Positions 34,474 through 44,300 of a DNA stretch of 64,000 nucleotides are shown piece after piece. Made by a program: the position numbers and the translations under genes. The DNA is from Enchytraeus crypticus. Lineage: Eukaryota > Annelida > Clitellata > Enchytraeida > Enchytraeidae. Location of the stretch: the NCBI GenBank assembly GCA_905160935.1, contig CAJHZI010000556.1, positions 596,001 to 660,000 of the forward strand, written 5' to 3'. Every line of letters starts with the position of its first letter. Within the stretch, counting starts at the first letter, position 1. Below the pieces are notes generated by a model. It was not told where the DNA came from, did no database searches, and worked only from the letters and a program-made list of their open reading frames with translations.

Positions 34474-37400
34474 ATGATGCGGACTGATCTATTAGATGAG
34501 AAGTTGATGTCGTTACCTTGGAATATGGAAAACCTTACAACGGATATTCCAGATGAAGAGAACGATACTATATCGAAATGTCCAGCCACAAATCCGAGCT
34601 TCGTTCAGTATATGACAGGTAGATTTCCTTTAAATGGTATTTTTAATTTGAAATTTTTAATAATTTAGCTATTCATTTTGTAAAAATAAACAATCTAGGC
34701 CTGCAATTGAGCAGCTTTATTGGCTAGATTAAATGTTTAACGACTGCGAATTGTATCATTCTTTAGGCAAACAAAGTAAATTTAAAGCTATTGAAATAAT
34801 ACGATGTGTTAACATCTATATATGAGGATGCTACTATAAAAGATGTGTTGCATCTATCATTTTGTCGTTTGTGTTATTGAATGTCTCAATGGCGTAGGGG
34901 TAACGTTATGACGTTTTAAATTACAGATTCTGAGGTAAATTGAACGCTAGAGAGTTCGAATTCCAGACGCGCCTATCTGAAAGTAAAATCTCGGACATTC
35001 ACTGGACTGGTTATACGGAAAAGTGCTCAAATTGCCTAACGGTTTAAACATGTGGTATTAAATGTGATTGATATCAAAATAGTTGATCATTACACTATAA
35101 TGCGTTTTGACTATTTTTTACTACATTACTGTCTGTTGTAGATATGTCTGTCGGATACTTATTGATCAACTCCGTTCTGGCCGTTCTAACGCTGCTCGTG
35201 ATTGCTGTGTTCGTGGGAGAACTTCTGTTTTTATATAAAAAGTCAAGTAGAAGACTGCAACGGCATAAAGCAAAATGGCTGCTAGGAATTTACCCGGTAT
35301 AGAAATCTCTCTCTCTCTCTCTCAGTGCACTGCCTACTGGCAGGTTCATGGTATATAACGCCTCCACTCTTCTCTGTCCTCTGCTTTCCTTTTAATTTAC
35401 ATATATGGTTGGGTCTCTAAATCATCTAACATACCTAATCTCGGCCTGCCCCTGCCTCTTTTTCCTTTCATTCTACCTTCTATGACCTCTATTAATAGAC
35501 ATTCTCCTATAGAAATATGGATTTTTATTTATCTAATCGGCGCGTTGAGATGTGAGAGATTAGTATTACCGCTAATCGCACAAAAGTTCTAAATTTTGGT
35601 TCAAAGAGGGACTTTGTATCAAGCAAACACTGACAATAATGCTTTCTATTATTTATGACACTTTATAAGCTTATTGATGAGGATAGAGATCTTAACCCTT
35701 GACAAACATATTTTGTCATGTGCAGGAGACAAACGTATAGCGAGTTTTTTGAGGGACCCGCTGTAGCCTACTTGTAGATCTGTTAACAACGATGCAGCTG
35801 CATTTTCTAATTGGCGCTGTCATCATAAATCTGATATTAAATTTTATTTAGTTATTTTTAAATGTTATTAAATCTTATTAAATTGTATTAGATTTTAATT
35901 AGAAATAAAGTTTCATTGTCAATATTAACAATTAACTTGTCTAAGTGACGAACGGCTGTACATTGTGAAATAACTAAAAATTTATGAAATGCATATTTTT
36001 AAAATAATTAAATTTCCTTATTTTCTAATGCTCACTTTTTACTAAAATGACTATTTGTCTGCCTTGGGCACTGCTATAATCTTTATTTCTCTCATTGATC
36101 GACTGCTGAAGATGATTTCAGTCACGGCTTTCATTTCTTTATTGGCTCCGAGAACATCGGGCATGAACGATCTGGTGTCTCTCATGTAAGTAGAGTTCTA
36201 TGGTTACTGTAGCTAGGGTAACTGTAGCTATGGCAACTGTTGCTAGGGTAACTGTAGCTATGGTTACTGTTGCTATGGTAACTGTGGCTATGGTTACTGT
36301 AGCTATAGTAAATGTAGCTATGGTTACTGTAGCTATGGTTACTGTAGCTATGATTACTATGACTATGGTTACTGTTGCTATGGTTACTGTAGTTATTGTT
36401 ACTGTAGTTATTGTTACTGTGGCTATGGTTACTGTAGCTATGATTACTGTAGCTAAGGTTACTGTAGGTATGGTTACTGTGGCTATGGTTACTTTAGTTT
36501 GTGTCTCTTATGTCTGTAGATTTCTACGGTTTTTATAGCTATGGCTACTGCATCTACATGTATGATTACAGTAGCTATGGTAACTGCAGCTATGATTACT
36601 GTAGTTATAGAAGGTTTCTATGGTTACCGTTTCTTTTATTATTATATCTTTTGCGCACATTCATATTGCTCAGTTGATTTTTACTTCCTAAAATTTGGTT
36701 ATTATTATTATTTTTATATTTACAGTGATATTGCAAAATGCAATTTGAAGTGCTATGCCAACCAGAATCATTTAAAATATAACAATAGTGTTATAATATG
36801 GTATAATATTATCTAGCATTTTAATTACATATCTTACCAGAAAAGTTAAAGTTAAAGCCAAGTTTAAATTCGGTTTCTTGTTCGAACATCAAGTCAGCGA
36901 ATGGGAGAAAAATGAATTATAACACTATATCTACTGATCCGCTGTCGAAGTTCTTGCCAACAAGCCATCGGATCAGCCCATTATAGTACTTACGTTTACA
37001 ATTAATAATAATAATAATCATAATGACAGGTTTAACGTCCATTCCTCATACAAGGATGCTGTCAGGGAAGTCAGTTCCTATTACTACAGTTCCAGCAGAT
37101 TCTGTGCAAGGCTCCTTAACTTCACTTTAATGTCTGATTATCAATCAGCTTTATTTATTTACACTGAGTGAACGAATCATTGCTGGACTAAAACCTCACT
37201 GAGTGTCAGATTGATTGTTTGATTGATTGTTTGATTGATTGTTTGATTAATAGATTCATTAATTGATTATTGGATTGATTGATCGATCGAGCGCTTGATT
37301 ATTTGTTTGATCGATTGATTGATTCACTGATTTTACAGGTACATTACCCTGTGTATGTGCATATGGACTAGCACCAGAGTAACACTGATTGATTAATTGA

Positions 37401-39089
37401 TTTGTGAATTGATTGATCCTATAGGTACGTGACGCTGTGTGTGTACATCTTTGTGGTGATGGTGATTGAGGAGTACGGGGGACCCAAGAGGATGATGGCC
37501 CGGCTGAATGGGGCCCCCCTCAATGTCCTGATGATCAGACCCTGGTGCATCTGCTTCCGGTGTCTACCAACCGTCTCAGTTACTAAGTAAGAATGACTTA
37601 ATAGCGTAGGGGTAACGTCATGAAGTTTTAAATGACAGATCATGAGGTGAATTTAACCCTGGTTCGTGGGTTCGATTCCCAGCCGCGCTGATCTGAGAGT
37701 AAAATCTCGGATATTCACTGGACAGGTTACACGAAAAATGGAATAAATTGCCTAACGGTTTAGACATGTGGTATTAAAAAGTGAAGGATATCAAGTTGAT
37801 CATTTCACTGTAATGCCTGTTTACTGTTTTACTTTTATGAGAATTAAATATAAACTGAAAATAAGAAATAAGAGAAACAAAAAAATTAACGCTAAATCAC
37901 GATCATCGTCATCATCTTCCCTTGAATCCCAGTTTAACTAGGATCGGGGTGAAAATTTTAAACAAAATTCTGGAGCCTATGCGCTAACCAACCGAATGTC
38001 CTTTCTGACGTTAGTTTGGATCGTAGTGTTTTGTAGACTTTTGCAACACGTGCAGTCCATGGTTTGTCTATTCTTCAGCGACCCGGGCACAACACGAGCA
38101 ATCAACTCTTCAATGACAAAAATAAATGTTATTAAAGTTGTCTGCGACAATATTTGATATTTTGGAAACAAACTCAATTCGTCAAAGCAAAATAATAAAA
38201 TTCATATAGGTTTTATAAAAGAAACAGAAAGCCAATTCGAGATGGATGATAAAAGGTGAAAACGGGCTTATATAGCATATCTGGTACATAAAACCTATGC
38301 TTAGAATTTTTTAGAGAGTAACCTTTTGCTGTCATTTATGTTGAAAGAAAAGCACAGTTAATGAAGTGTCATTTACTTAAAGAAATCTTTTAGCTGAACA
38401 ATGGACTGATTTTCTTTGGACTGATTCTGTATATTTTTGAATTTACGCCGCTTTGGACCTACCTTTTGCTCACGGCTTGGATTGTCTCAATTGAGCCTGA
38501 TGTTGACATGGACGACAGTAGCATTCTAACTGTTGTTATTGTATGTTATGATTGTATTGTATGTAAGTCCTCTCGACTTCAATTTCGCTCTCTTTCTCTA
38601 CTTCGCAGTCTTCACTGGCTCCCTGTTAATCAACGCATGAAATATAAAATAGCTCTATTAACTTTCAAAACTCTGCGATTTGGCAAGCCTTCTTACTTAT
38701 CTGAAATTCTTCTTCCCTTTCGTCCCTCACGTACACTTCGCTCCACCGATGCCAATCTTCTCTCAGTTCCAAATGTTCTCACGTCATTGGGCAGACGTTC
38801 ATTTTCTAACGCAGCATCCACAATCTGGAACTCTTTACCTGCTAATCTTCGCTCTTGTTTTTCTCTTTCAACATTCTCTAGCAAGCTTAAAATTTACCTT
38901 TTCCTACCATAGACATAATCAATCTACCTTAACAAAGTTTTGATCACCGGACTGGCTTTCGTTTAGGACTTTACTTCTCCTCAGCACATTTCTTTCGCAG
39001 ATTGGTCGAGGTGAATTGATCTGTAGTGATGTGTGCTGTTGGGGACGTCCCTGACATCATCCCTGGATGAGTAAACGGACGTTAAACCT

Positions 39090-39130
<41 letters not shown>

Positions 39131-41073
39131 GCTTGCCACACAGCACAACCCTACAAGTTCTGCATGCTATGATCATGCAGTTTGTGCTGGTGAGACCTTT
39201 CATTGGCTACATCATAGCTCTGATGAGAGTGGATGAGAGTTACGGCATTACCAACACCGTGGTTAGTAGTGCGCAAAGTAATACAAAGTAAAACACAGCA
39301 CAATTTTGTTTTGATTGATGTCGAGCATGTGAATAAAATATGAGATAATGCCTTGTTGTGAAATGCTATGCTCTATACTGTCATGGACAATAGTAGCACT
39401 ATTATCCATTGGCTATTATAATATTTTGTTAGATACTCGACCGCGGATCAGTAGGCTATGTGCGGGGTTCAAATCCTGGGCTCGCCCGTCACAGAAATCC
39501 CTTTAAATTAGTCTGGTTTTTAAGAATACAGACTGTTGTTTTTCGGTATTATTTTTCTCGCCATAAAATTGTAATTTTTTTCTTCGAATAGACTTAGACT
39601 TTAGTTGCTAGCGTTCTCTAGTTTCACTACTAAACAAGATATCTCCCTTGCGATTTAACTCCTTTTATGTCAGATGTAAACAAATTCTGTCCTTTTTCGT
39701 GTGCAGCTGGCCACTGTTCGGTATATGATGATCTGTAGTGATGTGTGCTGTTGGGGACGTCCCTGACATCATCCCTGGATGAGGAAACTGACGTTAAACC
39801 TTTATTACTATTATTATATACTTATTTCCATCTACTTTCAGACAATTCTAGGATACATATCCTCTCTCTCATCTCTGATGGCTATCTGGAGTTTTGCCAT
39901 GATTTGTCAGCTCTGCACCGCTCCACTGGAGCAGCTTCAGATAGCTGGAAAGTTCACGTGTCTCCAGTCCGTACTTCTCATCACTGGAATCCAGAGATCC
40001 ATCATATCCGTGTTCGTCCAGGTGGGACTCATCACCTGTCAGGACGGTCTAACGACAGCAGCTGTGGCTGACCGTGAGTCATTTCCTTTATTAATGAAAT
40101 TGTGTTAAACGCTCCAAGATTTATAGAATGACCGTCATTACGAATTTCGCAATTGCCATTTACAATAAGCAGTTTGAGCCCATGAACGGAAATAAAAAAG
40201 CTAGTAAAGCTAGTGTTAACGTCAGTTTCATCACTACAGGTTTAGAGCTGTGCTTTAACAGAATGAGAGCTCTGTTTATCTGGAATCCTACATACATGTA
40301 TATATACAATTAGTACAGTATACCATTACTTTATTCATTGAGTATTAAGTTAGTACTGAATGTTTTGTTTCTATAATATTTCTATTCGTTTGTTAACGTA
40401 TAAATTTATAAATACCTTTAACAATTCACTTAAATAGACTATAACTCAATATTTGTTACATTTATTAGACTTAAAATACCGATATCCTTAAATAAACCTC
40501 CATACGTTTCAGTCTATTTCATTAACCTAATCTGTATCTAAGAACAACCTGGATATTAAAAAAGTAAAAACAGTAAACACACAGTGAAATGATCAACTAT
40601 GTTGATATTTATCACTTTTTAATACCGCAAGATTAAACCGTTGAGCAATTTAGACCATTTCCCGGTCCGAGATTTTACTCTCAGATCAGAGCGGCTGGGA
40701 TTCGAACCCACGGGGGTTCAATTCACCCGAGGATCTGTCATTTAAAACTTCATGATGTTACTCCTACGCTATTAAGACGTTCTAAATTAGCCTTATGATT
40801 CAATAGCAGAAGAGCTACATTACTACACACTATCCTTGAATCTGCCTTGATTAATTGAAAGCAAAAGTTACTCTTAAACGTAATATTCGTTGGATTTTTT
40901 CAGGATGGAACCACATGGTAATGATCGTGGAGATGCTCATTATCTCGCTCTTTGCTCGAAGGATCTATCGCAGTTCAATGCTGAAGCGAATAAAATTAAT
41001 GGAAGAAGCAATGGCCTCACAATCTGGCTTGACACTTGAATCTCGCGACTCTTACGTAGAAATTGATCACTGA
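34474..41073 (+). CDS. SLC51A: Organic solute transporter subunit alpha, complete (7 exons, 351 aa)
   Basis: OST-alpha pairs with OST-beta in the plasma membrane to move bile acids and steroid conjugates by facilitated diffusion. Exons: 34474-34618, 35142-35296, 36112-36185, 37425-37586, 39144-39261, 39842-40073 and 40904-41073 (TGA). All junctions are GT-AG and in frame; 351 codons compares with about 340 in vertebrates. The N-terminus has an NLT glycosylation site. Hydrophobic segments include GYLLINSVLAVLTLLVIAVF, VTLCVYIFVVMVIEEYGG, QFVLVRPFIGYIIALM, QSVLLITGIQRSIISVF and HMVMIVEMLIISLFA. The family's PR[ST] turn is PRTS, and its Cys-rich loop is RPWCICFRCLP. GAG-rich Glu/Met tail ends SYVEIDH. 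The start is ATGATG; either ATG may be used. Exon 3's acceptor (CTGCTGAAG) is weak but the only one keeping frame. No OST-beta gene is nearby. ATTAAA at 41306 is a possible poly(A) signal. Confidence 0.93.
34870..35135 (+). repeat. tRNA-derived SINE-3 in SLC51A intron 1
   Basis: AATGGCGTAGGGGTAACGTT (A box), AGAGTTCGAATTCCAGACGC (B box), AAAATCTCGGACATTCACTG, GACTGGTTATACGG, ATTGCCTAACGGTTTAAACA, TGTGGTATTAAA. Other copies: 37595-37830 and 59785-59935 (plus), 40590-40795 and 57600-57840 (minus). Confidence 0.85.
35305..35520 (-). repeat. Family C LINE 3' end with (CT)n, in SLC51A intron 2
   Basis: The plus strand reads TCTCTCTCTC, then GTGCACTGCCTACTGGCAGG, ATGGTATATAACGCCTCCAC, CTAAATCATCTAACATACCT and CTCGGCCTGCC. 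In minus-strand translation GRPR and WTC..AVH remnants of a non-LTR retrotransposon carboxy end are visible. It starts 8 bp after the exon 2 donor. Confidence 0.65.
36199..36610. repeat. 15-bp minisatellite in SLC51A intron 3
   Basis: Unit AGCTATGGTTACTGT, over 20 units with scattered changes. It begins about 13 bp after the exon 3 donor. A multiple of three, it yields a fake Val-Thr-Val-Ala-Met ORF. Confidence 0.95.
36845..37095 (-). repeat. SINE-1 variant followed by (ATT)n LINE/SINE tail
   Basis: 36850-36975: minus-strand diverged SINE-1 (GATCCGCTGTCGAAGTTCTT on plus). 37005-37090: AATAATAATAATCATAATGA, CAGGTTTAACGTCCATTCCT, CATACAAGGATGCTGTCAGG, the LINE/SINE tail in reverse. Confidence 0.6.
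37205..37420. repeat. TTGATTGA-rich simple repeat with a decayed exon-4 duplicate
   Basis: TTGATTGATTGTTTGATTGA-type repeats flank GATTTTACAGGTACATTACC and CTGTGTATGTGCATATGG at 37330-37366. That resembles the true exon 4 start at 37425 (GTACGTGACGCTGTGTGTGT) after its own acceptor. It looks like a local tandem duplication of the acceptor and first codons. Confidence 0.6.
37595..37830 (+). repeat. tRNA-derived SINE-3, well preserved
   Basis: TTAATAGCGTAGGGGTAACG (A box), GTGGGTTCGATTCCCAGCCG (B box with intact T-stem pairing), AAAATCTCGGATATTCACTG, CAATTTGC-type body. It begins about 9 bp after the exon 4 donor. Confidence 0.9.
37905..38115 (-). repeat. SINE-2, near full length
   Basis: The plus strand reads CATCATCTTCCCTTGAATCC, CAGTTTAACTAGGATCGGGG, GGAGCCTATGCGCTAACCAA, CCGAATGTCCTTTCTGACGT and CTTCAGCGACCCGGGCACAA. 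This copy preserves the 5' end as TTGTGCCCGGGTCGCTGAAG. Confidence 0.8.
38410..38560 (-). repeat. Repeat family D copy
   Basis: Reverse-complement match to 25145-25305, directly abutting the LINE fragment that follows. Confidence 0.55.
38562..39142 (+). mobile_element. CR1/L2-type LINE, 3' terminal fragment with (ATT)n tail
   Basis: Codes for the conserved carboxy end: LRSLHWLPVNQRMKYKIALL, PSYLSEILLPFRPSRTLRST, SLGRRSFSNAASTIWNSLPA, NLRSCFSLSTFSSKLKIYLF and a stop near 38910. The 3' UTR contains GATCTGTAGTGATGTGTGCT, GTTGGGGACGTCCCTGACAT and AAACGGACGTTAAACCTT, then (ATT)n to 39130. It lies in SLC51A intron 4 in sense orientation and its tail ends about 13 bp before exon 5. Confidence 0.85.
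39360..39500. repeat. Family D scrap (minus) and SINE-1 head (plus)
   Basis: 39360-39420 is a family D scrap. 39425-39500 reads CTCGACCGCGGATCAGTAGG and GGGGTTCAAATCCTGGGCTC, then GCCCGTCAC, and breaks off before the SINE tail. Confidence 0.65.
39728..39825 (+). repeat. LINE 3' tail immediately upstream of SLC51A exon 6
   Basis: GATCTGTAGTGATGTGTGCT, GTTGGGGACGTCCCTGACAT, CATCCCTGGATGAGGAAACT, GACGTTAAACC and ATT repeats. It is essentially the same as 39021-39110 and ends about 20 bp before the exon 6 acceptor at 39842. Confidence 0.8.
40590..40795 (-). repeat. tRNA-derived SINE-3
   Basis: The plus strand reads GATTAAACCGTTGAGCAATT, GAGATTTTACTCTCAGATCA, GGCTGGGATTCGAACCCACG (reverse B box) and TACTCCTACGCTATTAAGAC (reverse A box). 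It lies in SLC51A intron 6. A SINE-1 tail scrap is at 40195-40235. Confidence 0.85.
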
Positions 41074-41127
41074 ATTCAATTCCTTGTCGCCAATGAACTG
41101 TTAAATTTTTATTTTATAAAATACCAT

Positions 41128-41137
41128 TATCACCATA

Positions 41138-41171
<34 letters not shown>

Positions 41172-41214
41172 CGATGACGACGACGACGACGACGACGACG
41201 ATGCTGACGATAAA
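41128..41214. repeat. (GAT)n/(GAC)n microsatellite between convergent genes
   Basis: GATGATGAT turns into GACGACGAC within one run. It lies in the 292 bp between the SLC51A and LIM-only stop codons, so it is likely in both 3' UTRs. Confidence 0.95.
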
Positions 41215-41365
41215 ATACTTTCTGAAGTAATTCGATATACACTGCATTTACATGTACATGTATGTTATTCTGCCGCTCAGCTGCATATTATACGTTTCAG
41301 CGGTCATTAAATTTATTATGAAAAACTAACTTTAATATCCTCATTGGATTGCTCAAAAAATTAAG

Positions 41366-44300
41366 TTACGCAACTTTATTAACATTTTCTTGCAAAATTG
41401 CACTTGTACTATCGTTACTGAAATAGGACGAAGGTAAACTCGGCGTTGAGGAACCATTGAAAGAAGTTTGTCGCAGTTGATATAATTGATATTTGCTGAA
41501 ATCATTTTTTGACGGTTGTATAATTGCTTCATAATTTTCTCCGTAGTCTTTTTCGCATAATAATTTACTTCCGCAGAGATAGTATCTCTCTCCCACAAGA
41601 AATCTACAATATAATCAATCCAAAGCCAACTTTAAAGCAAAACGTTAAAGCTAACTTAAATAATTATTATTTTGTCTTTATAGGATTGCAGAAATACTAG
41701 GTCTAAGCACTGATTATTGAGCAAATCTGCAATATAACAGGTCATCAAACAGTTGCACTAGCACATCGAATAAACACAACCTCATTTAGAACAATCGATT
41801 GTCAAGATTTATCATTCTCTAGAGATCAGAGTCTTAATCTAACTCTCCAAATTTTATATGTAGATGTATATGATCATAAAACTTAAAAATTAAGTTATTT
41901 AGTTTTTAAAGAAAAGTCCAGTTAAAATCTAATTCTGAAGTTTCTAGATTAATAGGCGATCAAAATGAGCTTCCTAAACTATACACCCGAGACATTGTAC
42001 AAATACGGTCTTGTCTGAATTAAGCAATGAATTTATTTTACGCCAAATTCTAAACAATATTGCTAGATAAGATTTTCGAATAGCTTTAGTATTTTGAGTT
42101 TTGATATAGACCTTTCATAATATGTAGTGGTAACTCTGCTCATGTAATAAGCAAAGCCTAGTGGGGGAGTGGGGTGTGGTGTGTGCTTACATTGACGGCT
42201 GGAAATGTTCAGTATTATGCGCATATATTTGTTATGTATTTCTACATTTATTAACAGAATGGTATTTTAAAAATAATAGAAAATTATCTTTAAATTACTT
42301 ATCAAATGATGATAAACATATGTATTAATTTACATTAAATATAAGTCTAGATAAAATATTAAGAAGGAATATATTACATTTTAGTATGCATTACATTGCA
42401 GTTGCTTTTCGCAAAACAATATAGTTTAATATTGCACGGTGGCGCCCTCCAACGAATGAAAAAATAGATATTGTGATTTTTCAAAGTAAACACCTATTAT
42501 AAAAGGTATATAAGAAATTACGTCACAAATATCAAATAGGCAAGCAGTTTAAGCAGACACCTGTGATTGCATAATTGACAAGAGAAACAGTCAAGATGAT
42601 ACACGTTTTCCCTTGCTTTCATAACCATCTCGTAAGCTGCAATTAGTTTCTTACAGGCCGCACAACAACCTGTAGCCCCGAATAGCCTGCGCATGTATCA
42701 ACAGTATCAAATGCATTGGCTGAATCATCTGAAATAAAAACATCATCAGGATCAGCAACATCAATCGCATTAGTGGCATCACTAACATCTAGTAGGTGTA
42801 CCCGTTTTGTGGTATAATTACCAGACGTTTTCTTTCAAATTTCAAAAGAATTTTAATCAAAAGTATATACGAGTGTATTTAACAAATATACCGAATAAAT
42901 TTTCTAAACAATTTGTCTTGAGATCGTGAATATTACTCGATTGTACTAAAAAAATCTTTTTCAAAATTGAAATAATGACTCATGAGTTTGCGGAATAGAC
43001 AGCTAAATTTTTAGCACGGTCGCACCACAATATTTATCCTTGATGGCCATTTTTGTTTCCGTGAAGGAAGGTAGTTCTCTAAAGGTAACATTATACACAT
43101 TTCCTCCAAATACCTGAGATAATCTCTCCTGCAGAGAAGAAGATTGGCCCTTGTAAACAGCGTGGTTCCCACTTCTCCCAGCCTGCAGTCACAGCAAGAG
43201 CACTTCAAACAACCCTCGTGCCAAAACTGGTCCATAACTTTGAGCATATATTTCTCCGTGATAGGTACATGACATCCCGAGCAGGTTTCTTGATGGGCAT
43301 GTCCCATCGATCCTTGACTGGGTAGAACAGATCTAAGAGAACCGATGTCTGAAGTGGTCGACCCAAGCATTGAGATGGTTGACTCTATCGATGAATCTGG
43401 TTGATTCAGGTTTGATGTTTCTATTGTAATCACATATAACAACGAATTATATATGTACGTAACAGCAAATAATGTATATTCACTACAAAATGTTACATAT
43501 ACAAAAACATACACAGAACGAAAGAAACTAGTGAACTCGTAACATGCGACATGTCGAAGAATATGACATTTATACAACATGCAAAACGTTAGAAATATGC
43601 ATCTATTACACAATCATTGTTTTTATAAATTCAAAAAACTTAAGAACTAAATTGCAACTTCCCTACGATAAACAGGAAGAATCTACAGTATTTTTATATA
43701 TTCACAATTAAGCATGCAAGGTAACCCTTCATTGAGCAACCAACCTATACAGACTTTATTTCACCAATACATGGTAGTTTCGAACAAAAAGATATAGAAA
43801 AAAGGAAAGAAAAATAAACGAAAAGAAACAACACTTTGCATACAAGTACAGCTAAGCAATGCAAACCTAGTAGTTTGAAAGGACAAACAGAATCAAATCA
43901 ACTCAATTATTCAATGGAATATTCAATATGTAGCATTTTGTCAACGTAGATCCAACATTTTAACCGTACTTAGCAACAGAATCAACAAACGAAATATTAT
44001 ATTTCCTTTGTAAACTTTCAAATTCTAAATAATCTGTAGTAGCAGATTGATAACTGCTCGATTTACATAATTGGATGATAATAATTGATTTGATTTACAG
44101 GATTGGATACATAATTGAATAGTTGTTTTACTGATTTATACATATTTCAATACAAAAAACGGTCGCTTTCAAACAGATTTTAGTTAACTATGTCTTAAAG
44201 CCTATCGCTCTTTTTATTTAAAGCTCATCCTCTTAGTGCACAGCCTACTGGCCGGTCCAAGCTATATAACGCCTTCACGCTTCTCTCTCATCCGCTTTCC

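Noticed and set aside
36200-36538. 112-codon Val/Thr/Ala/Met repeat protein
   Set aside because: 15-bp minisatellite inside an SLC51A intron; repeats in multiples of three keep the frame open.
41366-43420. LIM-homeobox gene (Lhx/Lmx)
   Set aside because: LIM sequences match LMO1/LMO3 better, and a stop follows 59 residues after LIM2 with no homeobox.
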